NCBI GenBank assembly: GCA_905178155.1
Contig: CAJINV010000003.1
Span: 4,499,863 to 4,563,862 of the forward strand
DNA: 64,000 nucleotides
Direction: 5' to 3'
From: Amoebophrya sp. A120
Lineage: Eukaryota; Sar; Dinophyceae; Syndiniales; Amoebophryaceae
Within the stretch, counting starts at the first letter, position 1. The number at the start of each line of letters is the position of its first letter. The notes beneath the pieces were generated by a model that was given only the letters and a program-made list of their open reading frames with translations, was not told the DNA's origin and made no database searches. Shown piece after piece: positions 22,350 through 32,682 of this stretch. Made by a program: the position numbers and the translations under genes.

Positions 22350-25300
22350 TCAGCTCTCGCCGTTCTCCGCCCGCTGCGCGGCCTCCAGGGAAACGACCGG
22401 CGGCGGGTTCGCGCGCCGCTCTTTCAGCAGCTTGTAGAGCTCGGGGCTCGTCACGGGCTTACTGAAGTAAACCACGCACACCCGATGCCCCTTGGCCCAC
22501 GGTTCGGTCGCGTGCGCGCGTTTCCCCGAGAAGCGGACCCAGGTCAGGTAGGTTTCCAGAAACTTCCCGCGAATCCCCTCGCCCTGCTGCCAGTCGCGCC
22601 CGTCGTATCTGCTGAGCGGGATCGTGATCGGATACCAAAACGGGTCGCCGCCCTCTTCCCCCGAATCATGCACGAAGAGCCTCCCGCACGGGTACCTGTT
22701 TGGTGATTAGAGTCTATCTGGCGCGCTCTAGTGAAAAACAAGCCGCCGCAGGCTTGCCCGGGCGACGAATGGCACCGGCCTGCCGCTGGTGGAGGCCGGC
22801 AAAATTGCAAAGCAAAAACAAAAAGAAAAACAGAGAATCTGCACCCCTCGGCCCCGTTGCTGTAGGTCCCGCCGGAGAACGTGGCCGAAGGCGCGCTGTT
22901 CTTGCCGTCAATGTGCACGGGCGTCTGCACATCGAGCCCGATGCCGATACCTGCGGATTGATGATTTTTTCAATTTAGAAAGACTAGCGCACCAGCTACC
23001 GCGCGCGCACGCTGCTAAGAAGATAGTCGCCAAGCTTGGAGAAACAAAGCGAGCCCATACCTGTCCAGAAGAACCCGCCGACACCCTTCGCCGCGCGGTC
23101 TTTGGCCACTGCCTCGGCGACGTCAGCACAGGCATCCCACACCTTCTTCTTCCATTTATCGTCGAACTTGGCCGCAATCGTATCCGGCTTCTGCCGGAAA
23201 TCGGTCAAGCCCATGCCGAGGAAGTTCACTTTTCCGGTGGCGTAGATGTTGCTCCTTTCTGCGGTCGGAAATCCGCTCTCGACGCGCGTCATGCAAAGGT
23301 CGACGACTTTCTGCATCTTCGTCTTGATATGTTCCGGCTCCTGCGCTGCCTGTTTGAAGAAACCCTTCGGGAGAGCGTCCTTTCTAGAAGTTTGCCGCAA
23401 AGCCTTTGCCATCAGTTCCGCCTGCTCCGCGCTCCTCTGCTCCCCCTTCACTCGCTTTGCAGTTTTTGATGCCGGGTTGAACACGAACTCGGGCTCATCA
23501 CCTTTGTCCCCTCGCAATTCCTCTCCGGCGAAAAATTTCGGCAGCTGGGATGCTCTGCTCTTGGACGTCTTCCGCGTCGCTGCTTCGTAGACCTTTCTCA
23601 TCGCAAAGACGCAGCGCTTAGTCCTGAGGTTCTGCTCCACACTGGCTGGCAACTGGGACGGGAGAAATTTCGACAACGGCTGCAGTGCTAGTAGCGGAAT
23701 AATCACCTGGTTAAGTTTTTTTTTCCTCTGAAGAAGAAAACGCGACATGATGCGCATACTGGACTCACATCTGCTGCACTAGAAGAAGCAGGAAGTGTAG
23801 AATCTGGCCAGCAAGAACAGCCTGCCGAGCAAGTCCAGCTGTACCTTTTGCCGTCTGCATTCCGCCTCGAAGCGGTGCGTCTTGTTTGTGGCGCTGTCTA
23901 CGACTCCGCGCCCCTCCGTTCCGGTTCTCCTGTGCTCGACGGCCCCCACAAGCTGCACCAAGCAGTCTCCCCCAATTGTTCGCTTGAGGTTCTCCCCGGC
24001 CTGGGTGGCGTTAATCAACTAAAGTATCCTCAAAAAAAAATCCATCTACCCAGCAGTCGAAGCTGCAGGCGTGACACCATGCAAAAGTAGCAAAATAGGC
24101 AAACGGCTGCCGCTACGTCTCCAGGCGCACACTGATACAACAGCCTGCAGCTTTGTATGTCGGGACAGATGGATCTTTCACTTGCTACGCAGACCGCCCT
24201 CTGGCTGCAAAGTCTCTGTGAGACAGCACTGCAGCCGTCTTTTGATTTCCCGAGTATTTTCTTCCTTTTCTTCCTTCGTATCCGGAACAGCAGCGCGCGG
24301 CTGGTTCTTCTGCCTGGCCTCATTCGCGCTCTGCTCCTCCGTGGTGAAGAAGGCGCCGTGCCAGTTGCGCTGTGCCTGCAGAACTCGTCGTCTCGTTGCC
24401 GCTGCTCCTGCGCCCGAATAATATTTCCTCCAAACACCGTGATACAGCCTGTTCTGCCTGGAGTCCAGGACCAACTTCTTCTGCTTCTCCGCGAGATCGC
24501 TCCCGAGCTTCAGGATCTTCTTGCAGCTTTCCTCGTCCCCCTCCAACAGCGTCCGGACCTGCTCCTGCACCTGCGGCTTCTTGATTTCCGGCAGCGAGAT
24601 GGGCCACGAAGTTCTGACGCAGTACTCCTCCCCCTCGAACCATTCGCCGACGTCGCGCCCCGCGTAATCATATGCATTGCAAACTTGTCCGGTTCTTTAT
24701 GAATGTTCAGGGCTGATGTGCGAGAGCGCACACATACTTGGATGCCCCTTGATATTTCAGCGGCTCAGTCACCAGAAAGATGCAGTGAGAAGCAGATAGG
24801 GTCTCTGCCATGCCTCCTGCGTGGCGCCTTTTCCGCGTTAGCAAGTTTGGCGCTGAGCTTTAAATTGGTCCGACATATAGCAGCCCGGACAAGTTTGCAC
24901 AAGATAAAGACCCGCCGGGATCCGCCGCGTTTGACTTGGCATCGTCTAGATTCCAAACATGCGGATAGTGGCGTCTTATCAAAGACACCGAGGCGACTTC
25001 CGCATCGCGCGAACCGTCGTCGCTGATCGCAGCCCACAGTCGCCGAAACCCGTTCATACAGGTCTCCTTCCTCGCATTGTGTTGCTTCCGCCAGGCGGCC
25101 ATTGCTTTTTCCGCATCGGTAGGTCCAGCTGGTCGCTTACTCTCCGTAGTTGCGGCGATCTTGCTAGAAGTGGAAGCGTTCACCGCAGAGCTCGTTGCAG
25201 GGGCGGGAGCGGTCAGGGACTTCGGCGGCTGCTCGTGAGCGATTTTCAAAAAATCTTCGTACTTGGCCTGCAGCTTCTCCAGTTTTTTCCCCCAGCTTAA

Positions 25301-25866
25301 TTTGCGCAAGTCCGACAGTGAGTCCCCCTTGTGGACCATTTCGTACTTTTCCAAGTCACTTCCTATGTTCCACCGTTGATTTTTCACCTTCTTCGAACCT
25401 GATCAGCAGTTAAGTTCCACTGCGTTGTTGTACACTTTTTACTTGCTAGAAAAGCGGAAGCCTTGTGAGGCCTAGGTGTGATGCATTGACATACCAGTAG
25501 AGACATGAGCTGTAGACGAAAGTGCCCAAGTTTAGTACTCAAGTCAACGATCGAAAAAATCAAATCGCGATCACGCCAAGAGCTAGTTGAGTAGGACATA
25601 CCAAACTCCTTGTCAACGCCGTCGTCGTCCTCGTCCGACTCCGCCCCTTTTCGGAGCGAGCGTCTTCCTTTATCGGGAATCGCTACTTTTTTCGTCAGCA
25701 GCTTGCTACTGTTCTGCTTCTTTGCATCCGCCTTGCCAGCATGCTGAAGTTTCCCTCCCGACGTGTTCTTCTTTCCATTTTTCGCTGATGCCCCGCCAAC
25801 GGATCCGCCGGCCTTCGAAGGATTGTTCGCTTTTGACGAACTTGACCCACCGTATGTCGTCGGCAT
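22350..25866 (-). CDS. Multi-exon gene of unknown function
   Basis: About seven exons on the minus strand: 25866..25602, 25398..24907, 24665 to about 24180, about 24020..23760, about 23757..23061, 22950..22845 and 22695..22350. Junctions that clearly work: DKEFG/SKKVKNQRW (GT–AG), DPGGS/YAGRDVGEWF (across introner D), GFFWTG/IGIGLDVQTP and GAEG/YPCGRLFVHD (both GT–AG). The N-terminus is Ser/Lys/Gly-rich with an acidic patch; the middle is basic and helical (EKQKKLVLDSRQNRLYHGVW); the C-terminal third looks globular (DPFWYPITIPLSRYDG, then LETYLTWVRFSG). The exon near 24020–23760 is open in two frames, so its boundaries are unresolved. No family was recognised. Confidence 0.7.
24671..24906. 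mobile_element. Introner D, intron of the 22350–25866 gene
   Basis: A 236-bp element with left end TATGCATTGCAAACTTGTCC and right end (reverse complement) TATCTTGTGCAAACTTGTCC, a TIR of about 22 bp ending in GG. Flanks aatca and aagac are not an exact duplication. Removing the element plus 5 nt, by the rule that fits families A, B and E, joins GGC GGG TCT T to AC GCG GGG CGC in frame (GGSYAGRD). No GT–AG boundary fits. Confidence 0.7.
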
Positions 25867-26776
25867 GTCGCTGGCTCCAGAGGTTCAGGTTGTGGAACGG
25901 TAAAAATGAATGAAAAAACAAGTAGAAGCAGAACAGTGGTAGCGACCCAATACGTACACGTAGTAGAGAAAAAGACTTGAGCAATAATTCAGTTGTAACT
26001 TTGACAACTTATTGGTATATGCGTTTAAAAACAAGTAAAAGTAGATCGATGTCGCAATAAACGACTTCGCTGGAGAAGTATGGTCGCTTGAAAAAAATCA
26101 AATTAGCTTGAACGCAAACTCAGTACAGAACAGCAATCAAATAATGTATCACAATCGTAAGAAAGTCTGCTGGTGATAACGCAACAAAAACAACGGACGG
26201 TCTACTGGAACTCGCGCCAGAATCGTAAAAGTTACTGTAGTTTTTCTATTTCTCAATCACATCCTATCAGTCTTTTTTTTTTTGAAATTTCATTGAATTC
26301 ACGAGTACGAAAAAACTCAAATTCGAAACAAGGAAAGTCGAAAGGGAAAAACAGAAGACGCAAGCGCGGAAAAACTGCCACGCCTTGATGAAGTAATCCT
26401 GCTATGGATTGGAGCTCGTTGTCTCTCCAAAAGTGTCAGCGGTGCTCTCACGTGAATAAACTTTTCACATAACTTCCAATATGAGCACGCTTGGCGAATC
26501 TTCCAATAAATTGCTACACGAACACTTGGCTGCAGGGTACTGTGGCTAAAAGTTAAACGGTACTCGGCTGAGGGACATAGACTGAGAATCCTCTTGCTCG
26601 TGCAATTTTTTGCGATTTTGTACCGGCGGTACGTATTACATTCAATCCGTCAATACTCTGAAGACAGCAGACCCACTCTACACCACGGGAGCTCGCAAAC
26701 AGGTCCAAGGCGCAAATCATTACAGCATGATGGCAACAGCCGTGCATTGGCGCAAAAAAAGTATCCTTCGTGCTTC
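25867..26776. other. Intergenic, no gene seen
   Basis: AT-rich spacer between the unknown gene and the transporter 3' end. Short unsupported ORFs only. Confidence 0.45.
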
Positions 26777-29384
26777 TCACTGCTTCGCGTCGTCGTGATC
26801 AACCCACTGCAGGCACCTCTCGTACGCAATCTGCATCGCAAGCAGCAGAACCGCCTGCAGAAGACAGTACTTCTGCATGCCATTAGCGCCCGCCACTGTT
26901 TTCCGCGCGACGGGCGGCCCGCAAAAGCCACCCGATAGCTGGCACACCGAGAGCGCAAGCGCGACCCAGTTTGCGTCGCTTGTTTTCATCCGCTGAAAGA
27001 GGATCCCAAGCGTTTCTCGCTCCGCACCAAAAACGGAGAGGTAGAGCAGCGTGTTGCCGCACAGGAGAAGGATGACCCAGCCTCCACTGGAGGTTTGTGT
27101 GACTGTGCCTCCGTTCGGACCGTCTTCGATGGACCCGAGGAACCGACTACACCATGTCCCTACGCCGAGTAGAACGAGTATTCCGAGCAGGCCCACCGAC
27201 AGAAAAGCGCGGATCACAGGCGTGCGCCGTCCCGCCGGCCCAAACACTCCGCTCTGCTTCAAGTAGGGCGTCAGAAGAAACGCACTGACCCCGCCGCCAA
27301 TCGGGATGAAGCTGACGAACCCGATGTGGTCGTTTGGCCAGCCGAATCGCGTTTGCAGTGTCAGTGCCAGCGAGTCCTCCACTCCCGTCAACATCAACGT
27401 GCGCAGGAAGGCAATGCTGAGGGCACCGGCAAAGATGTTGAACCGCCTGCTTTTGCCGTCAACATCCTCCGTCACTTCTTCCGCTTTCCGAGACGAGGCT
27501 GCTTTTTTCTGCTCCAGCAGCGGTTTTTCGAGTGCCGGCTGTGCTTTTACAGCTCCTGGCCCAGGGTCATTGTCGAAAGTAGCCGCTACTTGGTTTATTT
27601 TCCCGGCCGTGCTGGAGGTACGATGTACAACAGACGCTGCAACAGCTCTGGTTGTAGATTTTTCCTCCTCTGTTACCCGTCCGGCCTGGAGGATTTCCGC
27701 CAGCGACTGGCGTGTCATATAACGAAGGTACAGCAGCGCCAGACCACTCCACGCAACAACGCCCATGATTCCCGTGCCCTCGTGTGCAAATGCGTCTACT
27801 TCCGTGGAGGAGCCGGCTCCGCGATCTTCTTCCCGTGTGCCCTGATCAAAATCGAAGTTGAAGTGCACGAGCGCCATTTCTGAGGCGGAGAAAACGGCGG
27901 CGCTCATGGAGCCGATGATAGCGAGGAGACCGAGCAGGGGTCCAAAATATGCCACGTGTTCGCCCGGGACGACGTATTTGACAAGCGGGGCAAGATATTC
28001 AGTCCAACCATGAAAAGCATCCCCGCCTCCACAGGATACAAACACGACTGACCGTCTCCTGATGCACCTCCAATGGGGTTTCGGCCTTTCGTTGCTTGGT
28101 GTTTATTCTCACAGCAGGCTTTGTTTCCGAAAACATTCTTTTTGTGCAAAAATCGCACACAAGTTATTCGAGTATGACTCAAATCAGAGGTAGAGGCGCT
28201 TTTCATGATGGTAAAGAGATCTGTGTGTTGATGCCGCGCGACCACCCGCCGACAAATCTTGCAAGGAGCAACACAGATAGTATCCCGCCGGAGTTGAGCC
28301 TTCTATAACTCTTCATGCAATGAATGTTGCTAAGTGATAGTGCTGTCGAACGCAGACTGACTGATGTGCTGCTCATGATGTTGGGTTTGAATATGCGCTT
28401 CCACCTTTTGGCTTGGTATAGCAAGACAAGACTCTGACTTGATTTCCAATTCTCGGCGGATACAAGATGTTTCAAAACCCGCGCCTTCCATTCTATCGGG
28501 TCCAGTTTCCGTCGTCGTTGCTCCCGGTATAATTCTAGCCGGTATCCTCGACAGACCGATACTGAGCAGCACCCAGGAAAAGATTCGGATTCCCGTTGAG
28601 TAAACGAAAATGGTCCGGATCGAAACCGTCTGTGCTCTTTCGGAGCGAAGAAACAGGTACGTGCAGAAAATTCCCGGGATGGCACCGAGGTTCTCCGCAC
28701 TGACCAAAAAGCCACTGATATCCTGAGTAAAAACGTCCCCACACCATAGTTGAGATGGGAAGTCTGCAACACAAAATCCCAAGTTTTGGGAGTTCTGCAT
28801 GACAAATTTCCATCTGCAGTGTAGGGCTGGCTAGCAAGTAAAGCCGCATGAGAAAGCCATTTCCTCATCCTGTTTACAGCATTACAGATACCAAAACACG
28901 ACTGGAAATGCCTCTCATGGAGTTGCGCATTACAAATGTTCCTGTCATTGCGCATTTGCATCACAACTATGGGGTGGGGACGTTTTTACACAGGATAACT
29001 GAAAGCAGCGCCTCGTTGCAACCCGAGCGCCACGTTGTAGGCATCCAGGATGACCACGGAGGTTGACCAGGCACCAAAAAAACCGGTTAAGGATATCAGC
29101 CCGTAGAGAATCTTCCACTCGTTACTATTTTTGTCCCCGGTTGTACTGCTGATGCTTCTACCCGAAGATGTCGCCAGTTTGGTTACACAGCTTTCTTGTG
29201 CGCCACACTTCCTGACGCGGCGAGCGAACAGCACGTATCCGATCAAAAAAGCTGCTGTAAAGGTCAGCGAAAAGAGCAGAGATATCGCGTCACTCCGAAG
29301 TTGCTCGCGGAGGCCTGCGGGGGCCAGATTCTCTTCAAGCGCCTCGCCAGGGCGGTCGTCGAGAGGTCGAACTTCTGCTCGCAT
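26777..29384 (-). CDS. Multipass transporter, MFS-like (635 aa), with one introner
   Basis: Exons 29384..28998, 28713..28464 and 28047..26777; phases close exactly. The first intron is introner B2; the second is GT–AG (donor GTATCC, acceptor GGTCAG) joining GFETS/FVFVSCGGGDAF. Start ATG at 29384 (MRAEVRPLDD). About 12 hydrophobic segments are visible, including LLFSLTFTAAFLIGYVLF, WKILYGLISLTGFFGAW, FGPLLGLLAIIGSMSAAVF and GWVILLLCGNTLLYLSVFGA. A hydrophilic loop of about 100 residues lies in the middle (NQVAATFDNDPGPG to KSRRFNIF). The overall pattern of six helices, long cytosolic loop, six helices suggests a major-facilitator carrier. Substrate cannot be inferred. An upstream exon is possible because an acceptor-like CTGCAG precedes the start. 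Confidence 0.75.
28719..28997. mobile_element. Introner B2 (family B), intron of the transporter gene
   Basis: A 279-bp element. Left end TATCCTGAGTAAAAACGTCC and right end (reverse complement) TATCCTGTGTAAAAACGTCC continue as CCACACCATAGTTG. The exact 5-bp duplication is ACTGA (28714–28718, 28998–29002). Excision plus one duplication joins GCG GCT TTC AGT to GGC TTT TTG in frame (GAAFSGFLVSAEN) within a membrane helix. It shares its TIR with B1, 26 kb away, but is shorter inside. Confidence 0.93.
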
Positions 29385-30167
29385 CGTTTATTCGTGAGGT
29401 ACCTGCAGTGTTAATTACAAGTCAGCCAGCACGCCTGATCGAACGAAGTTTTGTGACAAGGATCTGTAGCGTCGACATTACGAGAACTTTGATCTGTGTT
29501 GCAATTGTGATCATTTTCCCGACCATAGAAGGAGCAGCGATTTCGATCATCACACCTATTGGACAACACAAGTTTAGAAAATTTCCGCAATCGCCCGGTC
29601 TGCAATTGCTGGTATTGGTTCTTATTTTCTTGGCTTCAGTCTCGTAGCCCGCTAGTTCGAAACAAAATCACGAAGCCAGAGAATTTGAATGTGCCCGACC
29701 TTGGACGGTGTGCTCTTCGGCTATGAGTCTCAGTGTGACAGCGCTACGTAATCAGCACTATGCATTTGCTGGACGCACTTCGAAGATTATTGTGCGTAAA
29801 CGAGACGACAAAATACCGTCGTCTTGGTGAGCTTGTTTTATTACGAAAAGAGAAGATTTTGGTCACAAACAAAAATGTATGAGTATGTAAAACACCGATA
29901 CTAATGTTATTGTTGCTCAGGTAATAAATCTAGGGAAGGAAAACTATGTGCAGCACTACTGCTGCGGAAAATTCAACAGTGCTAAATCACAAGGTGCTTG
30001 GGGAAATTATCGGCCCTGCTGCAGGGAAGAAGCAGTTGACATCAAAAGTCGTATGACATTTGTACCATATTCTTCACACACAAACTGAAACTTAAAAAAA
30101 ATTGCAGTCAAATTTGCAAATCCAGTTCACATAAGACCACAGTAATCAGATTTTCCCGATAAGAAAC
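29385..30167. other. Intergenic, no gene seen
   Basis: Spacer between the HAD-like gene 3' end and the transporter start. No supported ORF. Confidence 0.45.
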
Positions 30168-31585
30168 TCAAGTAGCCCGCCCGGTTCGGTCCGCCTTTTC
30201 AAAGAGAATTCGGCCCGCCGCAGAGAGCAATTTGTCTCCAAGTTGGTTGTCCAGCGGCTCTACTGGGTAGGAAACGTCGCTCCGATCGATTGTACTGTCG
30301 CTCGCCATGCTGCTGGCGCTCCGCTGCGGAAAGATCTGATTGTCCGATACAGAAGCTTTCACAAAACCGTTGGTAATGGCCTCCGCCTCCGTGACCAAGT
30401 CCGGGAGCTCTGCGCAGCAAGAGAGTGCTTGTGTGAAGTCTTGGCCCACTGCCCACTCCGACGGCAGTGCCAGCGTCGGAATACCCGCAGCCAGCGGGCT
30501 CTGCATCGAAATCCAAGTGTCTTCCAGGGCCAGCAGACTCTTCGTCTTGATAACTTCCTCGAGCGCAGCCGGGTTCTCTGGTGGGGTGGGTGTCTGTTCG
30601 GGCAGGCCCGATCCGTCGTGCTGCTGCCCGGTGGAGCTGTCCTCTACTGCAGGCGACGCGAACTGCTTATGGAATGAAAATATGGGTTCCTTGTTGTGAC
30701 TGTTTCGAGACAGTTTGCAAGAAAACCAGAATGCAGCACAGAAACTACGCGTTTGCGTAGGTGCCTCTTGGGCAGGGACGCGGAAAAATGTGCCGTGCAA
30801 GTAACTTCGCACTCTGCAAAAACATGCACCAGGTGCGATTCATTCTATCGAGATATCATGATCCGTGCTTGATCTACTTCTCACTAAACAAAGCCACAGC
30901 GTTGCACCCCTTTTTTTCTTTGTTGATACAGCTGTCCCACAACGTATTGGTAGCAGTCCGGCTCGGGCTTCCCCTTGTCCGGGTACCGGACGCCTCGGTC
31001 GTCGGCAGTAATGTAGACGTCAAACAGGTCCCGCAGATTGAGCACGTCGAGAAATGCGTCGATCACAACCCGTTCCGTCGGGGCGCAGAAGCCAACCTTC
31101 ACGTTGTTGCGCCGCGCGGCGCGGAGAAAGGCTAAAACCCCGGGGCGCAGAGAAAATTGCACTTCCGGCGCAGTCGTCGCCCCATTCAGTTTTATTTGAT
31201 AAATTCTTTCCGCGAAAATCTCGGACTTGCGGTGGTGGATGCGGGCGCAGAGTTCGTCGCTCAAGTTGGTTTCGTCCTCTACCGCGTAGTTGTTGGAGAA
31301 AAATTCTCGCAGCCGCTTTGCGCCGCCCGTGGACGTCAGGGACGCAATGTACTGCTCGCGCGGCCACAGGATTTCCTCCTCCTCGAGACTGCCGTGGTCT
31401 TCCGGGGCGGCATCCAGTTTCGCCGGAATAATCAACTCGCCGCTGTCGCGGAACTCGCACAGCGCCTGGTTAAAACACCGCCACTGAAGACGGCTGCAGT
31501 GCGCAACTACACCGATCGACCCCACGATGACCGCGTCCAGGCCGCGGGGAGTATCCTCCGCGTGTTGCGGCGGTGCGCTATCCAT
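30168..31585 (-). CDS. HAD-superfamily (CbbY-like) fold protein lacking the catalytic aspartates (396 aa)
   Basis: Exons 31585..30890 and 30662..30168 with a GT–AG intron (RCGF/FASPAV). The ATG at 31585 gives MDSAPPQHAEDTPRGLDAVI. The layout follows CbbY/phosphoglycolate-phosphatase-like HAD hydrolases: motif I region near residues 17–27, helical cap, FLRAARRNNVKVGFCAPTERV, LFDVYITADD, motif III as KGKPEPDCYQYV, and motif IV as LALEDTWISMQSPLAAGIP. Motif I reads DAVIVGSIGVV, where active enzymes have DxDG: the nucleophile Asp and the acid/base Asp are Gly22 and Ile24. The motif II Ser/Thr also seems displaced. The retained Lys and ED suggest fold and metal site without phosphatase chemistry, so a pseudoenzyme is likely. 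A low-complexity insertion (Gly/Pro/Glu-rich) lies between motifs III and IV. Confidence 0.8.
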
Positions 31586-32682
31586 CGACTGAAGTTGGTG
31601 CACAAGAAGTTCGAAACTCAAAGTGTAATCTTTTTTCAATCGTATCGGCCCGGCAGCGCCAAGTGAGAAGCTCGAGGGTAAAAAGCTGATAGACCAGATG
31701 GAGTGCCTATTTGACTAGAGAAAAAAACTTCTAGTCAACTACAAACATAAACGCATATTTGAAAAGTTGTTGTTGGCAAGCTTTACGCTTGCTCTCTGAA
31801 AATGAGGTGGGGAAAGAGTTGTCCGAGGACCACGACCCGATGCAGAAGAGTAAGTGGATACAGATATACTCCAAAAAGGGGTTCAGGGTCCTGATCAAGT
31901 AGTGACGAAAAGTCATGGTCTTACCGAACATCGCAACTCAAACAAAAGTGGGCAAGCGTGGGGAATTTCATTCATTCACTCACGCAAGCTATTATCCTTC
32001 TTCAAGAGTTCTTTCTTCGGTTTCCCATCATGTGCTTACAAGTGTATCGCTTTGCTAAGAATCTTTGCACGTGGGGAAGATAATATGCAGTCACCGAAAT
32101 AAGCTCACACCGGCGGAGGCCACAGCACAGAGAATGTTCAACCGACTATTAGCTGCCACTTTATACGTCAGTTTACTTTGCGACACACCGACCAAATGAA
32201 CATAGAAATGCAAACGCGGACACGCGCCAAGGACTGTTCCATTTGCATGCCGCTCTCTTTCAAATACGTAGTGCATTGAGTAAAGTAGACAAAACATTCA
32301 AGCTGGAGATAATTCGGTCTTCTTGATCGGCTAAGAACCGATCCGATATCATGCATGAAATGAGAATCAAGGTTTCTGGTATTGTATGTCTGTCTGGATG
32401 CGACGACCTCTTTTCTAGATGCTTATTTTCCACCGTAAAGACCACGATCTTACTGAGATCGTAGAATTTTTTCAAAAAATATTCTCAACAACAAATTACT
32501 TGTCCACGTAGTGCGTGAGGAACAATCAAACATTGTAAAAACCTCTATAAGGAATCGAAATTCACATGTCAAAAAACATCATATACGGGTACAAAAATTG
32601 AACGTGTAAATACACCATAGCTTCTGTTTCATCATATTTGCATGTGTGAGGACAGCCGCTGCGGTCGCTAGCCTTATGGCGC
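31586..32682. other. Intergenic; contains one copy of a dispersed repeat
   Basis: No gene supported. The segment around 32150–32480 resembles 37130–37520 (shared tcttcttgatcggctaagaa, gatatcatgcatgaa, and actgagatcgtag in the same order). Confidence 0.5.
32150..32480. repeat. Dispersed repeat, copy 1
   Basis: Imperfect match in the same orientation to 37130–37520. Landmarks in order: catttgcatgccgctctctt, tcttcttgatcggctaagaa, gatatcatgcatgaa, agaccacgatcttactgagatc (here split as agaccacgatctt and actgagatc), then gtagaatttttt. No ORF or TIR was found, so its nature is unknown. Confidence 0.6.
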
